Positions 1-9,097 of a stretch of 64,000 nucleotides of DNA are shown piece after piece (the stretch's first letter is position 1; every line of letters starts with the position of its first letter). The notes beneath the pieces are model-generated. The model was not told where the DNA came from and did no database searches. It saw only the letters and a program-made list of their open reading frames with translations. Source of the stretch: Burkholderia sp. D-99 (GTDB taxonomy: Bacteria; Pseudomonadota; Gammaproteobacteria; Burkholderiales; Burkholderiaceae); NCBI RefSeq assembly GCF_011605345.1, contig NZ_JAAOXM010000007.1, positions 248,001 to 312,000 on the forward strand. The letters run 5' to 3'. The translations under genes were made by a program, and so were the position numbers.

Positions 1-163
1 CAAGCTGACGGTGATGGTCGCGAACCTCGCGCCGCGCAAGATGAAGTTCGGCCTGTCCGAAGGGATGGTGCTCGCCGCGTCGGCCACCGACGAGAAAGCG
101 GAACCGGGCCTCTACATCCTCGAGCCGCACAGCGGCGCGAAGCCCGGCATGCGCGTGAAGTAA
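1..163 (+). CDS. metG: Methionyl-tRNA synthetase, C-terminal end (partial)
   Basis: Only the last 53 residues and the stop are in the window; the gene begins before base 1. The reading frame starts at base 2. The segment has the features of the C-terminal EMAPII/Trbp111-like tRNA-binding domain fused to bacterial MetRS: a [19 protein letters not shown] strand, the [10 protein letters not shown] turn and a PGMRVK end. The enzyme charges tRNA-Met in the cytoplasm and the appended domain dimerises and binds tRNA. Identification rests on this domain alone, so another protein with a Trbp111 domain is possible but unlikely given the ending. A strong terminator follows. Confidence 0.8.
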
Positions 164-193
164 GCCGCACACGCAGCCGCTTGCGTGAAAAAA

Positions 194-228
194 GGCCCCG
201 CACGATTCGATTCGTGCGGGGCTTTTTT
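194..228 (+). terminator. Rho-independent terminator after metG
   Basis: A 10-bp perfect stem (ccccgcacga / tcgtgcgggg) is flanked by an A-run on the left and a run of six T on the right, about 30 bases after the metG stop. The flanking A and T runs would let it work in both directions. Confidence 0.9.
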
Positions 229-455
229 CATCGCGCATCGCGAATAAACGGGGCGTGTCATTCTCGTTCGTTCGACCGGGAACCCGCACGATGCCCCCGG
301 GCGGTTCGGCTATCCTGTGACATTGCGCCTGCCCGTGGCGGCGCACGGCGGACACTGTCGGCCGCAGGCCGTCAACACCGGGTCTGCCCACCGAACGACG
401 ACATGAGAACACACCCGATGCCCTTCCGGCCGGCCGGACGCGCGTTACCCAGCGC
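229..455. other. Gap between metG terminator and radical SAM gene
   Basis: This stretch probably carries the promoter of the radical SAM unit. I see no convincing -35/-10 pair, RNA or coding signal, and no good Shine-Dalgarno sequence directly before the ATG at 456. Confidence 0.4.
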
Positions 456-1610
456 ATGAGTGATACCCGCTCGCGGGCAACGATTCCGCTCGTGCCGATT
501 GCCGATGCGGGCAGCGCCGCGCCGCTCATATCGCGCAGCCGCGCATTCGGCATGCTGGCCGACCGCTTTGTGTGGCTCGCGCTGCGCGAGCCGCCCGCCG
601 ACGATCGCACGCGCTGGCACACGCACACGCTCGGCAAGCGCACGATCCGCTTCGCGCAGCCGCTCACCTTGACCCCCTACGCGGCCGCGCAGCCCTGCTC
701 CGCGCGCTGCCGTTTCTGCTCGGAAACACTTGTCGACGCGACCGCGCATGGCCCGATGGCGGCGAGCCTGCGCCCGCCAGCCGACTACTTCGACCGGCTC
801 GGCCGCGCGCTGCGCGCACTGCAAGGCGTGCCGCTGTCGTACTCGCTGTCGGGGCTCGAAAACACCGACGATCCGGCCTGGTTGTTGTCGCTCGCGGCAA
901 CGCTTGGTGCTGCCGGCGACGACGGCCCCGATGTCGGCGGCAGCGTGCTGTACACGAACGGCGCGGGCCTCGTCGAGCACGGCGGCCACCTGCTGCCTGC
1001 GCTCGCGAATCTCGGGTTGTCGTGGCTCGAATGGTCGCGCCATCACGATCGCGACGACGTGAACCAGTCGATCATGCGTTTTCGCGCCGGTCAGCGCGTG
1101 ATGCGAGACGCCGCATTCGAGGCCGCGTTCACGGCCGCGCGTGCCCGCTTCCCGGTCAAGCTCGTCTGTATCGTGCAGCGCGGCGGCATCGAAACGCCGA
1201 CAGACGTGCTGCGCTACCTCGAACGTGCGCGCACGCTCGGCGCCAGCGCGGTGATCTTCCGCGAATTCTCGGTACTGCCCGATACGTACCGGCACAACGC
1301 GACGCGGCGCTACATCGACCGCGCGCGCATCGCGATCGATGCGCTGCTGCTTGCATGCATCGCGGATCCGGTGTTTTCCGCGCAGTACGAACCGGTTGCG
1401 CTGACGGGCGGCTACTACTTCTGGAATGCGCGGTGGGCGCATCGCGACGGTGTCGAAGTCGTGTTCGAGACGTCCGACTACGGTGCAATGCGTGAACACG
1501 AGCTGCGCGACGCCGTGTACAAACTCGTCTTCCATCCGAACGGCAATCTGTGTGCCGGCTGGCAACCGATGCGCGACATCCTGTGGAGCGACGATGACTG
1601 CCGTAACTAG
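456..1610 (+). CDS. Radical SAM protein of unknown substrate
   Basis: A 384-residue protein with the radical SAM cluster motif C81-x3-C85-x2-C88 (CSARCRFC), followed by a body consistent with the partial TIM barrel. The AdoMet-derived 5'-deoxyadenosyl radical chemistry is inferred from the motif. There is no seven-Cys SPASM block; a single late Cys lies in the HPNGNLCAGW segment near residue 366. The C-terminal half contains a Tyr/Trp-rich segment (GGYYFWNARW). The gene overlaps the next one by 17 bases in a different frame, so the two are probably co-translated and act together. I do not recognise the subfamily or the substrate; MoaA/NirJ-like proteins are the closest in style. Confidence 0.75.
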   Translation: MSDTRSRATIPLVPIADAGSAAPLISRSRAFGMLADRFVWLALREPPADDRTRWHTHTLGKRTIRFAQPLTLTPYAAAQPCSARCRFCSETLVDATAHGPMAASLRPPADYFDRLGRALRALQGVPLSYSLSGLENTDDPAWLLSLAATLGAAGDDGPDVGGSVLYTNGAGLVEHGGHLLPALANLGLSWLEWSRHHDRDDVNQSIMRFRAGQRVMRDAAFEAAFTAARARFPVKLVCIVQRGGIETPTDVLRYLERARTLGASAVIFREFSVLPDTYRHNATRRYIDRARIAIDALLLACIADPVFSAQYEPVALTGGYYFWNARWAHRDGVEVVFETSDYGAMREHELRDAVYKLVFHPNGNLCAGWQPMRDILWSDDDCRN

Positions 1611-2718
1611 CTGGTTGCGCCTGACCCGCGAGGCCGCCGACACGGCCCTGCCTGCCGACCTGCGCGCACGGGATTCGTTCGCCGCGCGCGATTGCGGCTG
1701 GGTCGAGCAGATGACGCCGTTCATCGGCAGCCACGCGACGCCCGGCGGGTGGATCGTCGATCCGTTCTGCGGCTTCGGCACGACGCTCGTCGCAGCCGCG
1801 CGCTGCGATGCGCTCGCGCTCGGCGTCGAGATCGACCCGGAGCGTGCGGCGTTCGCACGCGAGCGGCTCGCGCGGGTCGGCACGACGGCCGCCCGCCATC
1901 CGGTGCTCGCAGGCGACCTGTCGCGCGCCGCGACGCAGGCCGCCGCACGCGAAGCAGGCGGCCCGTTCACGCTGTGCCTGACGAACGTGCCGTACTTCGG
2001 CTGCGACGCGTTGCCCTGCAAGCCGGCCGACGGGCAGCTGTACGGTGTCGCGAACTACGCGCCTTATCTGGAGCGGATGCGCGACGTGTTCGCGGGCGTG
2101 CATGCGCTGCTCGAACCGGGCGGCTGGTGTATCGCGATGGCGCAAAACCTGCGGCTCGGCGGCCGGTTCGTGCCGCTCGCATGGGATGTCGCGCGGCTGC
2201 TCGGCGAACGCTTCGTGTTGCACGAGGAGCGCGTGCTGATCTACGAAGGCCCGGACGGCCCCGCGCCGCACGGCAACGGGCCGTCCGACCGCACGCATGA
2301 ATACGCGCTCGTGTGTCGCAAGGCGCCGCTTGCCAGCGATGCCGACGCGGCACACGCACTCGTTGCCGCACTGACACGCGACGGCTTCACGTTCGCCGTG
2401 TTCGGCGGTTTCGCACGCCGGCTCGCAACCGGCACGCGCAACATCGATGTCGCCGCGCCGCTGAACGACGTCGACCTCGTCGTGCCGCCCGACGATGCGG
2501 ACGTGTCGCGACTACTGCAATGGATGGATGCCGGTGGCTTCTCGATCGAATCGTGGAATTCCCGGATCACGCCGCCGGTCGCGGCCGCCGCGTTGCGATA
2601 CCGCCACTACTTTCGCGCACGGCGGATCGATGCGTACGGCCGGCTGCTGCAAGTCGACGTCACGGTCGCCGATACGCACGAGGGATTCGCTGTGTACGCG
2701 GCAGCGAACCCGGTATGA
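1594..2718 (+). CDS. DNA-methylase-like methyltransferase fused to a nucleotidyltransferase-like domain
   Basis: 374 residues in two parts. Residues 1-245 form a Rossmann methyltransferase: motif I is DPFCGFGTT (56-64), the acidic AdoMet-binding end is VEIDPE (78-83), and the catalytic motif is TNVPYFG (130-136), an N-V-P-Y variant of the NPPY motif of amino-methylases. Motif order I then IV is that of alpha/gamma enzymes. Residues 250-374 look like a nucleotidyltransferase fold: GGFARRL (271-277), the D-x-D pair in NDVDLVV (291-297) and a third acidic residue near D355 (LQVDV). The ATG at 1594 lies inside the end of the radical SAM gene. The gene converges on tamB with a 43-base gap. The target (nucleic acid or small molecule) is unknown. 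Confidence 0.7.
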   Translation: MTAVTSWLRLTREAADTALPADLRARDSFAARDCGWVEQMTPFIGSHATPGGWIVDPFCGFGTTLVAAARCDALALGVEIDPERAAFARERLARVGTTAARHPVLAGDLSRAATQAAAREAGGPFTLCLTNVPYFGCDALPCKPADGQLYGVANYAPYLERMRDVFAGVHALLEPGGWCIAMAQNLRLGGRFVPLAWDVARLLGERFVLHEERVLIYEGPDGPAPHGNGPSDRTHEYALVCRKAPLASDADAAHALVAALTRDGFTFAVFGGFARRLATGTRNIDVAAPLNDVDLVVPPDDADVSRLLQWMDAGGFSIESWNSRITPPVAAAALRYRHYFRARRIDAYGRLLQVDVTVADTHEGFAVYAAANPV

Positions 2719-2761
2719 CAACATCTGCCGCGAGTGACACGCGACTGGCGACGCGCCCCCG

Positions 2762-5700
2762 TCACCGCTGCCCGAACCACCGGTCGAAACGCCGCGTGTA
2801 GTTCAGGTCGACGCCCTGGAACGTGCCGCCGTACGCGGACACCGACCAGAAGCGCGACAGGTTGATCGTCGCCTTGAACGCGTTGCTCGCCGATTGCAGC
2901 CCCTGCTCGAAGCCCAGCACGAACCGCTCGTTGATCGCCTTCGACACCAGCACGACCTGCGGATCGGTCAGGCCGACTTCGCTGCGGCCGACCGAGACCT
3001 CGTCGAGACCGAAGGTCTGCGCGACGCGCTTGCCGGTCACGCTGCCGAGCAGCCCGAGCGCCGCCGTCATCGCACCCTGCTGGCCGACGTTGTTGCCCTG
3101 GTCGGTGCCGTGCCCGAACAGCAGCCACGACAGCTTTTCGTTGTCCGTGACGTTCGGCTCCGACACGAGCTTGACCGTCAGCGACTGGATCGTGCCCGTC
3201 ACCTGCACGCCGGCCTCGACCTCCTGGTTGCGTCGCATCGCAAGGATGTTGACGCCCGGGTTCGACACGGGGCCGTTGAACGTGAAGAAGCCGTTCTCGA
3301 TCGCGAGCTTGCGGCCGAACGACGTGTACGTCGATCCTTCGGTCACGCGCACGTTGCCGACCGCGCGCAGCGGCACGCCCGGTGCACTCATCACGGTGAT
3401 CGTGCCGCGCAGCCCGAGATCCGCGCCGTGGCCCTTGAAGCGGAAGTCGTTGCCGAGACCGATGTCGATGTTCGCGCGCGGCGCGAGTGACGGCGCCGGC
3501 TTGTCCGCGGCCGGCTGCGGCTTCGCGACCGCGGTGCCCGTCGGCGTCTCGCCGCGCACCGTGCCGTCCGGCTGCATGACCACGACATCGTCGGACAGGT
3601 GCGGCGCCGACTCCTCGGGCAGGTCGAACAGCGCGCGGTCAACGACGAACTTGCCGTCGATCGACAGCGCGCCGCGCGGCCCGTCGTTCGCGACCGTCGC
3701 CTTGCCCGACAACGACAGCTTGCGATCCGGCGCCGCAAACAGCTCGAGCTTGTCCGCGACGATGCTCGCGGTCAGGTCGGGCGCCTCGCCGTCGAGGCGC
3801 ACGCGGCCGAGCATCCGCAGCGTACCGTCGCCGCCGTGGAACTCGACCTGCTGGAATTCGACGAGGTTTTCCGCGAGCTTCACGCGCACGATGCCGTCCT
3901 TCAGCTGCACACCCTGGTCGATGAGCGTCGCGGACAGGTCGTCGCCCGTCAGCATCCCCGACAGGTTCGGCTTCGCCGGCGTGCCGGCGACCGACAGCTT
4001 CAGTGCCGCGCGCCCGCCGAGCAGGTAGCTCGGGCCGAACAGGTTGCCGGTCGTCTTGAGCGCCGGGATGTCGGCGTCGATGCGGCCCGACAGCGCGCCG
4101 TCGTCGACGACGCCGAACATGCCGTCGCGCAGCGCGAACGGCACCGTGACATTGGCGTCGAGCGTGCCAACCCGGTTCGCCTTCGCGAGCGCCGTCACGT
4201 TGAGCCGGTTGCCGGGCGCAAAGCTCGCGCGCGCGGACAAATCGGTCAGCCCGAGCGACGCGATGCCGCGCCCGCTCTCGATCGTCACGTCGCCACCGCG
4301 GCGCTTCACCTGCACGTAGCCCGTCGCGTTCGCGCCGAGCGAGAAATCCCAGTCGGCGTCGAGCACGACGTCGGTCCGCAGCGGCGGCCGCTGGCCCGTC
4401 AGCTCCTGACGGACCTCGAGGAAGCGTGCGATCGACGCGCCGCTCACGGAACCCGCCGAGCGCATCTGGCCGTGATCGAACACGAACGATTTCAGGTCGA
4501 TCGCCGCGCCTTCGAGCGTGAGCCGCGTCGCGCCGAGCGTCACGCGGCCGGCGCCGGCCGACACAGTGAGCGGCGCCTGCAGCGCGACGGCCGGCGTGCC
4601 GCGGTTCGCGAGGCGCGTGACGGTGCCGTCCCAGCGCATCCCGTCGCGGTTCTCGACCACGCCGCCGTTCGCCGCGAGCGTCACGTCGATCACGCGGCCG
4701 CCGGCCGTCCCGAGCGCCGACGCGTCGAGCGTGTGCTTCGCGCGCGTGCCGTCGAGGTTCGCGCGCAGCGATTTCAGCTTCAGCGAGCCGAGCGCGATGT
4801 CGGTCGCGTCGGCCGTGAACACGAGCGCGCCGTGCGCGCCGTCGCGGATGTCCGCGCGCCCCTGCGCGGCACCGATCCGGTTCGACCCGACGACGACGTG
4901 CTCGGCCTTGTAGGTGGCCGTCACGTTCGGGTGCGCGAAGCTGCCGGTCAGGTCGCCCTGCGCCTGCACGAGCCCTTCCACGCCGAAGCCGAGCCGGTCG
5001 AGCTGCGGCGCGTCGACGACGAAGCGCAGCCGGTCGCCGGGCGCACCGAAGCTGCCGCGCAAGTCGACATGATTGCCCGCGATCGACAGGGTCGCGTTGC
5101 TCGGCAGGATCCGCGAGCCGGCAAGCTGCACGACGCCGGCGCCGGTCAGCGGCACGCCGTCGTACAGGCTGTCGCCGAGCTTGAAGGTCGCCTTCGTCGA
5201 CACCTGTGGCGCGAACGCGCCCGACGCCGTCAGCGTGCCCGACACGCGCGTCTCGCCGCGCTTGGCCGGCGCCTTGGCCGCCTTGCCGCCGGCCTTCGGT
5301 GCGCTCATCGCGGCGAGCAGCAGCGGATCGAATGCGGTCAGCGTCGCCTTCGCGTCGTAGCTCGAATGCGCATCGTGGCGGAACACCCCCGTCAGGTCGA
5401 TTCGGCCCTTGTCCGCCGTCACGCGCGCGTCGGTCAGCACGGTCTGCTGCGGCGTCAGCGCAACCTTCGCGCGTGCGCCGAGCGCGAGCTTCGGATCGTT
5501 CAGGTTGAAGTCGACGGTCGTCACGTCGCCCGCGAGCGTCACGCCGAGCGGGCCGGCGAGGCGCATCGGCCGCAGCTCGGCGACGAAGGCGTTCAGGTCG
5601 AGGTTCGCGACCTTCAGGTCGAAGCGGCCCTTGCCGCCCGCCAGCGTGCCGTTGCCCGTCACGCTGCCGTCGCGGATCAGCTTCAGCGCGAGTGCGTCGA

Positions 5701-6799
5701 TCCGTTGCGCGTGCGCGTCGAGATGCACGTTCGCGTGCGCGTCGATCACCGGCAACAGGTGGTCGCCGAGCGTGCCCGGCTTCGCGTTGACGATCGACAC
5801 CGGCCCCGTCACCGCGAAACCGGTCGCGGGCGCGGCGCCCGCCGGCGCGGTCACGGGCGCGAGTTCGGCGCGCACCGCGAGATCGGCGGCCGGTGCGCCG
5901 GGCGCGAGCGCCTGCGGGTTCACGTGATCGAACACGAGCGACGCGCGCGTGAGCGGCACCGCGCCGAACGGCGCGGCCTCGACGTGCGCTCGCCCGTTCA
6001 GCTTCATCCCGCTCGCGTCGACTTCGGCGACGAGCGCCTCGAGCGAGCCCGACACGCGAGCGCGCGCATCGACCGGCTCGTCGGACAGCTTGCCCGCATA
6101 TGTGGCTTCCCCCGTCAGCGCGAACGGCTTCACGCCGTCGAGCTTCGCACGCGCGGTCAGCGCGCCGAACGGCGTATCGACGCCGTCGAGCACGAGTTCA
6201 TGGTGGCGGCCGTCGCTGCGGCCGTTCAGCGCGAGATGGTCGAGCTGCGTCGTCGAGCCGCCGTCGTGAATCGCCAGGCGATCGACGCGCAGGTCGTCGA
6301 TCCGCAACTGCAGCGGCAGGCTCAGGTCCTGCGGCGTCGTACTCGGCGTCGACGGCCCCGGCGCGATCCGCACGTCGATGGTGCCGGCGCGAAGATAGGC
6401 GATGGACAGCCGCCACGGCGCGCGGGTCAGTGCCCAGCGGCCGTCGAGCCGGTCGATGCGGATTTCGGTGCCGGTACCGTCGGGGCTCGTCCAGGCGAAC
6501 CCGCGCAACCGCACGCCGGTCGCGAGCGAGCCACCTTCGAGCGTGCCCGCGAGCCGCGTGCCGAGCACCCGCTCCGCCACCTGCCACGCGAGCCGCGTGC
6601 CGTGCTCGGTCGTCACCGCGGCCAGCACGAGCCCGACCGCCAGCACGACGAGCAGCATGACCGTCGCGAGCGTCCACGCGACGACACGCCCGATGCGCGC
6701 GACGGGCCCGCGACGCGGCGCGCGCGGCGGTGCGTCGGGCGCGCCGTCGGGCGTATCCGGATCGTGAGGCGGCGGCGTGTCGTTCGGGTCCTTCGTCAT
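2762..6799 (-). CDS. tamB: Translocation and assembly module inner-membrane protein TamB
   Basis: A 1345-residue AsmA/DUF490-type protein that helps assemble outer-membrane proteins and is thought to move phospholipid across the periplasm together with TamA. A Pro/Asp-rich cytoplasmic N-terminus (1-35) precedes one membrane anchor (about 38-62). A long stretch of repetitive beta-strand segments follows, ending in the conserved DUF490 domain with the LSWLLFGHGTD and GLDEVSVG signatures. A second Pro/Ala/Lys-rich linker lies in the last third. Length is normal for the family. It starts 25 bases after the tamA stop on the same strand, forming the usual tamAB operon. Confidence 0.95.
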   Translation of the reverse strand: MTKDPNDTPPPHDPDTPDGAPDAPPRAPRRGPVARIGRVVAWTLATVMLLVVLAVGLVLAAVTTEHGTRLAWQVAERVLGTRLAGTLEGGSLATGVRLRGFAWTSPDGTGTEIRIDRLDGRWALTRAPWRLSIAYLRAGTIDVRIAPGPSTPSTTPQDLSLPLQLRIDDLRVDRLAIHDGGSTTQLDHLALNGRSDGRHHELVLDGVDTPFGALTARAKLDGVKPFALTGEATYAGKLSDEPVDARARVSGSLEALVAEVDASGMKLNGRAHVEAAPFGAVPLTRASLVFDHVNPQALAPGAPAADLAVRAELAPVTAPAGAAPATGFAVTGPVSIVNAKPGTLGDHLLPVIDAHANVHLDAHAQRIDALALKLIRDGSVTGNGTLAGGKGRFDLKVANLDLNAFVAELRPMRLAGPLGVTLAGDVTTVDFNLNDPKLALGARAKVALTPQQTVLTDARVTADKGRIDLTGVFRHDAHSSYDAKATLTAFDPLLLAAMSAPKAGGKAAKAPAKRGETRVSGTLTASGAFAPQVSTKATFKLGDSLYDGVPLTGAGVVQLAGSRILPSNATLSIAGNHVDLRGSFGAPGDRLRFVVDAPQLDRLGFGVEGLVQAQGDLTGSFAHPNVTATYKAEHVVVGSNRIGAAQGRADIRDGAHGALVFTADATDIALGSLKLKSLRANLDGTRAKHTLDASALGTAGGRVIDVTLAANGGVVENRDGMRWDGTVTRLANRGTPAVALQAPLTVSAGAGRVTLGATRLTLEGAAIDLKSFVFDHGQMRSAGSVSGASIARFLEVRQELTGQRPPLRTDVVLDADWDFSLGANATGYVQVKRRGGDVTIESGRGIASLGLTDLSARASFAPGNRLNVTALAKANRVGTLDANVTVPFALRDGMFGVVDDGALSGRIDADIPALKTTGNLFGPSYLLGGRAALKLSVAGTPAKPNLSGMLTGDDLSATLIDQGVQLKDGIVRVKLAENLVEFQQVEFHGGDGTLRMLGRVRLDGEAPDLTASIVADKLELFAAPDRKLSLSGKATVANDGPRGALSIDGKFVVDRALFDLPEESAPHLSDDVVVMQPDGTVRGETPTGTAVAKPQPAADKPAPSLAPRANIDIGLGNDFRFKGHGADLGLRGTITVMSAPGVPLRAVGNVRVTEGSTYTSFGRKLAIENGFFTFNGPVSNPGVNILAMRRNQEVEAGVQVTGTIQSLTVKLVSEPNVTDNEKLSWLLFGHGTDQGNNVGQQGAMTAALGLLGSVTGKRVAQTFGLDEVSVGRSEVGLTDPQVVLVSKAINERFVLGFEQGLQSASNAFKATINLSRFWSVSAYGGTFQGVDLNYTRRFDRWFGQR

Positions 6800-6824
6800 G
6801 CGGTTGGTCGATGAAGCAGTACGT

Positions 6825-8639
6825 TCAGAAAGCGATACCGAGCGTCAGGTACGGGCGCACGCTATGGTTGCGCAACCCGTACGCGACGTCGACGTTGATC
6901 GGGCCGACGGGGCTGCGCCAGCGCGCGCCGATGCCGACACCCGGGTAGAACACGCGCTCGCCCCACGCATCGGTGGCCGTGCCGATGTCGAAGAACGTCG
7001 CGGCGCCCCAGTCGCGGTTGAACCAGTGCTGGTATTCGGCGGTGCCCGTCATCAGGTACTTGGTCGGCAGGACGGAGCCGTCGACACTGTTGCCGATGCT
7101 CTGGTAACCGTAGCCGCGCACCGAGTTCGAGCCGCCCGCGCGGAACAGCAGCGACGCCGGCACGCCGGTCGAGCTGCCGCCCGTGAACACGCCGCCGAGC
7201 TCCGCGCGGAACACGAACAGGTCGCGCTTGCCGACCGGCAGGTACTGCTGGCCGCGCGCGTAGCCGCGGACGAAGGTCTGGTCGGTCAGCACGCCCTTGA
7301 CCGCGAAGCCGGCCTCCGCGTGGATCAGGTTGCCCGAACGCGGAAACAGCGGATCGTCGACATTGCGGCGCGTCCACGCCCATTGCGGCACCAGCGCGCG
7401 GCTCGTGGTCGGCCCTGCGCCGTTCTGGTCGAGCCGGTCCTGGTAAAACATCAGCGAATACGTGTAGTCGATGAACTGGCCCGTGCGCGTGCGCTGCACG
7501 CCGACCCGCGCGCTGTAGATGCGCGTATCCGACACGTTGGTGTTCGTGTACGACGCGAGCACGCTGTTGGTCCACCCCTTCTCGCCCGGCGGCATCGACA
7601 GCTGGACCTGCCCGTATTGCTGGATCTGGTCGAGCCGGCCCGACACGGTCAGCGGCCACGCGGCGCCGAACGTGTCGAGATACGTGTAGGAGCCCTGCAC
7701 ATGCGGCCCGGTATCGGTGGCAAAGCCGACACCGCCGCGGATGTTGTTGTACGGGAACTCGCTTACCTTCACGTGCACGGGCGTGCGCTCGGGCTTCGCC
7801 GTATCGTCGCCGACGTCGATCGCGACGCTCGCGTAGTACGGCGTGTTCTGCAACTGCCGCTGCAATTCGGTGATCCGCTGCACGTCGTAGATCTCGCCTT
7901 CCGACAACGGATTGACGTTCGTGACGATCTTTTCCGGATAGCGGCGCACACCGTCGACGTCGACCTTGCCGATCGTGAAGGTCGGGCCGCTGTCGAACGT
8001 GACCGCGAGCGTCGCGCGCTGCGTGCGCGGGTCGATGCGCGCCTCCGACGACGCGATCTTCGCGCCGAGATAGCGGCGCGACTGCAGTTGCCTGAGCGCC
8101 GCTCCCTTCGCGCCATCCCAGTCGGATTGCGTGAACGGATCGCCCGGCTTCAGCGAAAACGCGAAACGGGTCGCGGCTTCCTGCTTCGGATCCTCGGTGC
8201 CGATGGGCCCCTTGAACGTCAGGTCGACGCTCGACACGACGGTCTGCTTGCCCGGATCGACCGCGATGCGCACGTCGCGCTTGCCGTCGCGCGTGCGCAC
8301 GTCGGTGCGCACGACCGGCGAGAAATAGCCGGCCGTCGCGGTCAGGTCGCGCACCTGTTGCGGCGTGGCCGTCACGAGGAAGTCGAACTGGTCGTCGCTG
8401 ATGTCGTCACGCTTCGCGAAGCGCGCGATGTCGAGATGCGTCTTGAGCAGCTTGCGAACCGAGCGCGGCGCGTCGATGTCGACGTCGTACTTCGCGTGGG
8501 CCGGCAGCGCGAAGCACGCGGCCAGGCAACCCGCAAGGGTCGCTCGCGCGGCGCGGGCCGCGACGCCGGCGCGATTGCGTTCCACGCGCGGGCCCGCGTC
8601 ATGTGCCGGATGTGCTTGATGGTTCGACTGCCCCGCCAA
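6825..8639 (-). CDS. tamA: Outer-membrane TamA, BamA/Omp85 family
   Basis: 604 residues. After a basic stretch and a signal peptide (hydrophobic core about 34-49, ending ALPAHA) come POTRA-like domains (about 50-285), then a 16-strand-type barrel that ends in phenylalanine (YLTLGIAF), the expected signal for outer-membrane insertion. The barrel holds the VRGYGYQSIG motif of Omp85 proteins. I chose the TTG at 8639 because GAGG stands six bases before it; a GTG at 8585 would also leave a complete signal peptide. It is the partner of the downstream tamB and faces away from the DUF3460 gene. Confidence 0.93.
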   Translation of the reverse strand: MAGQSNHQAHPAHDAGPRVERNRAGVAARAARATLAGCLAACFALPAHAKYDVDIDAPRSVRKLLKTHLDIARFAKRDDISDDQFDFLVTATPQQVRDLTATAGYFSPVVRTDVRTRDGKRDVRIAVDPGKQTVVSSVDLTFKGPIGTEDPKQEAATRFAFSLKPGDPFTQSDWDGAKGAALRQLQSRRYLGAKIASSEARIDPRTQRATLAVTFDSGPTFTIGKVDVDGVRRYPEKIVTNVNPLSEGEIYDVQRITELQRQLQNTPYYASVAIDVGDDTAKPERTPVHVKVSEFPYNNIRGGVGFATDTGPHVQGSYTYLDTFGAAWPLTVSGRLDQIQQYGQVQLSMPPGEKGWTNSVLASYTNTNVSDTRIYSARVGVQRTRTGQFIDYTYSLMFYQDRLDQNGAGPTTSRALVPQWAWTRRNVDDPLFPRSGNLIHAEAGFAVKGVLTDQTFVRGYARGQQYLPVGKRDLFVFRAELGGVFTGGSSTGVPASLLFRAGGSNSVRGYGYQSIGNSVDGSVLPTKYLMTGTAEYQHWFNRDWGAATFFDIGTATDAWGERVFYPGVGIGARWRSPVGPINVDVAYGLRNHSVRPYLTLGIAF

Positions 8640-8904
8640 ATATGACCTCGCCCTCGGTTGTCACGGTTTTGTGGAAAACCCTGTATTTGACCACAGCGTG
8701 CCAGCGTCAAAGCTTAATGTTTGTAAACCGCTGCGCGCGCGAGCGTGGTCGCGGCGTCATGCCTGACGGCGCGCTTGCGGGCACCGGCTGCGCGCCGGCC
8801 CGCGGATTCGACGCGCGATTGCCGCCGGCTGTTCCCGCGATGCGGTAAAATCCCGCCATCGTGAATCCGGCGCATCGTGCGCCGCCCGAAACGGAAAACC
8901 AGCC

Positions 8905-9093
8905 ATGCCGTACCAGTCCGATGTCACGCAGTTCCTGAACCAGCTCAAGCAGCAGAAGCCGACGCTCGAGGAAGAGCAGCGCAAGGGCCGTTCCCTGCTG
9001 TGGGACAAGCAGCCGATCGACCTCGACGAGCGCGACGAGCAGCAGGAATCGCGCGTGAAGCAAACGTCGTACGTCTACTACCAGAACTTCTGA
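8905..9093 (+). CDS. DUF3460 family small protein
   Basis: A 62-residue charged protein with a Gln/Glu-rich middle and an aromatic C-terminus (SYVYYQNF). It matches the DUF3460 family that sits directly upstream of scpA in Burkholderiales; no biochemical role is known to me. It ends four bases before the scpA start, so the two are very probably translationally coupled. A -10-like TAAAAT at 8846 may belong to its promoter. Confidence 0.8.
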   Translation: MPYQSDVTQFLNQLKQQKPTLEEEQRKGRSLLWDKQPIDLDERDEQQESRVKQTSYVYYQNF

Positions 9094-9097
9094 CGAC

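Noticed and set aside
456..2718. Restriction-modification system
   Set aside because: The methylase-like domain suggested it, but there is no endonuclease or specificity subunit, and the NVPY motif and nucleotidyltransferase domain do not fit.
3599..6814. Very long open frame on the plus strand across tamB
   Set aside because: It mirrors the codon use of tamB, is Arg/Glu/His-rich with no known domain, and lies wholly antisense to a sure gene.
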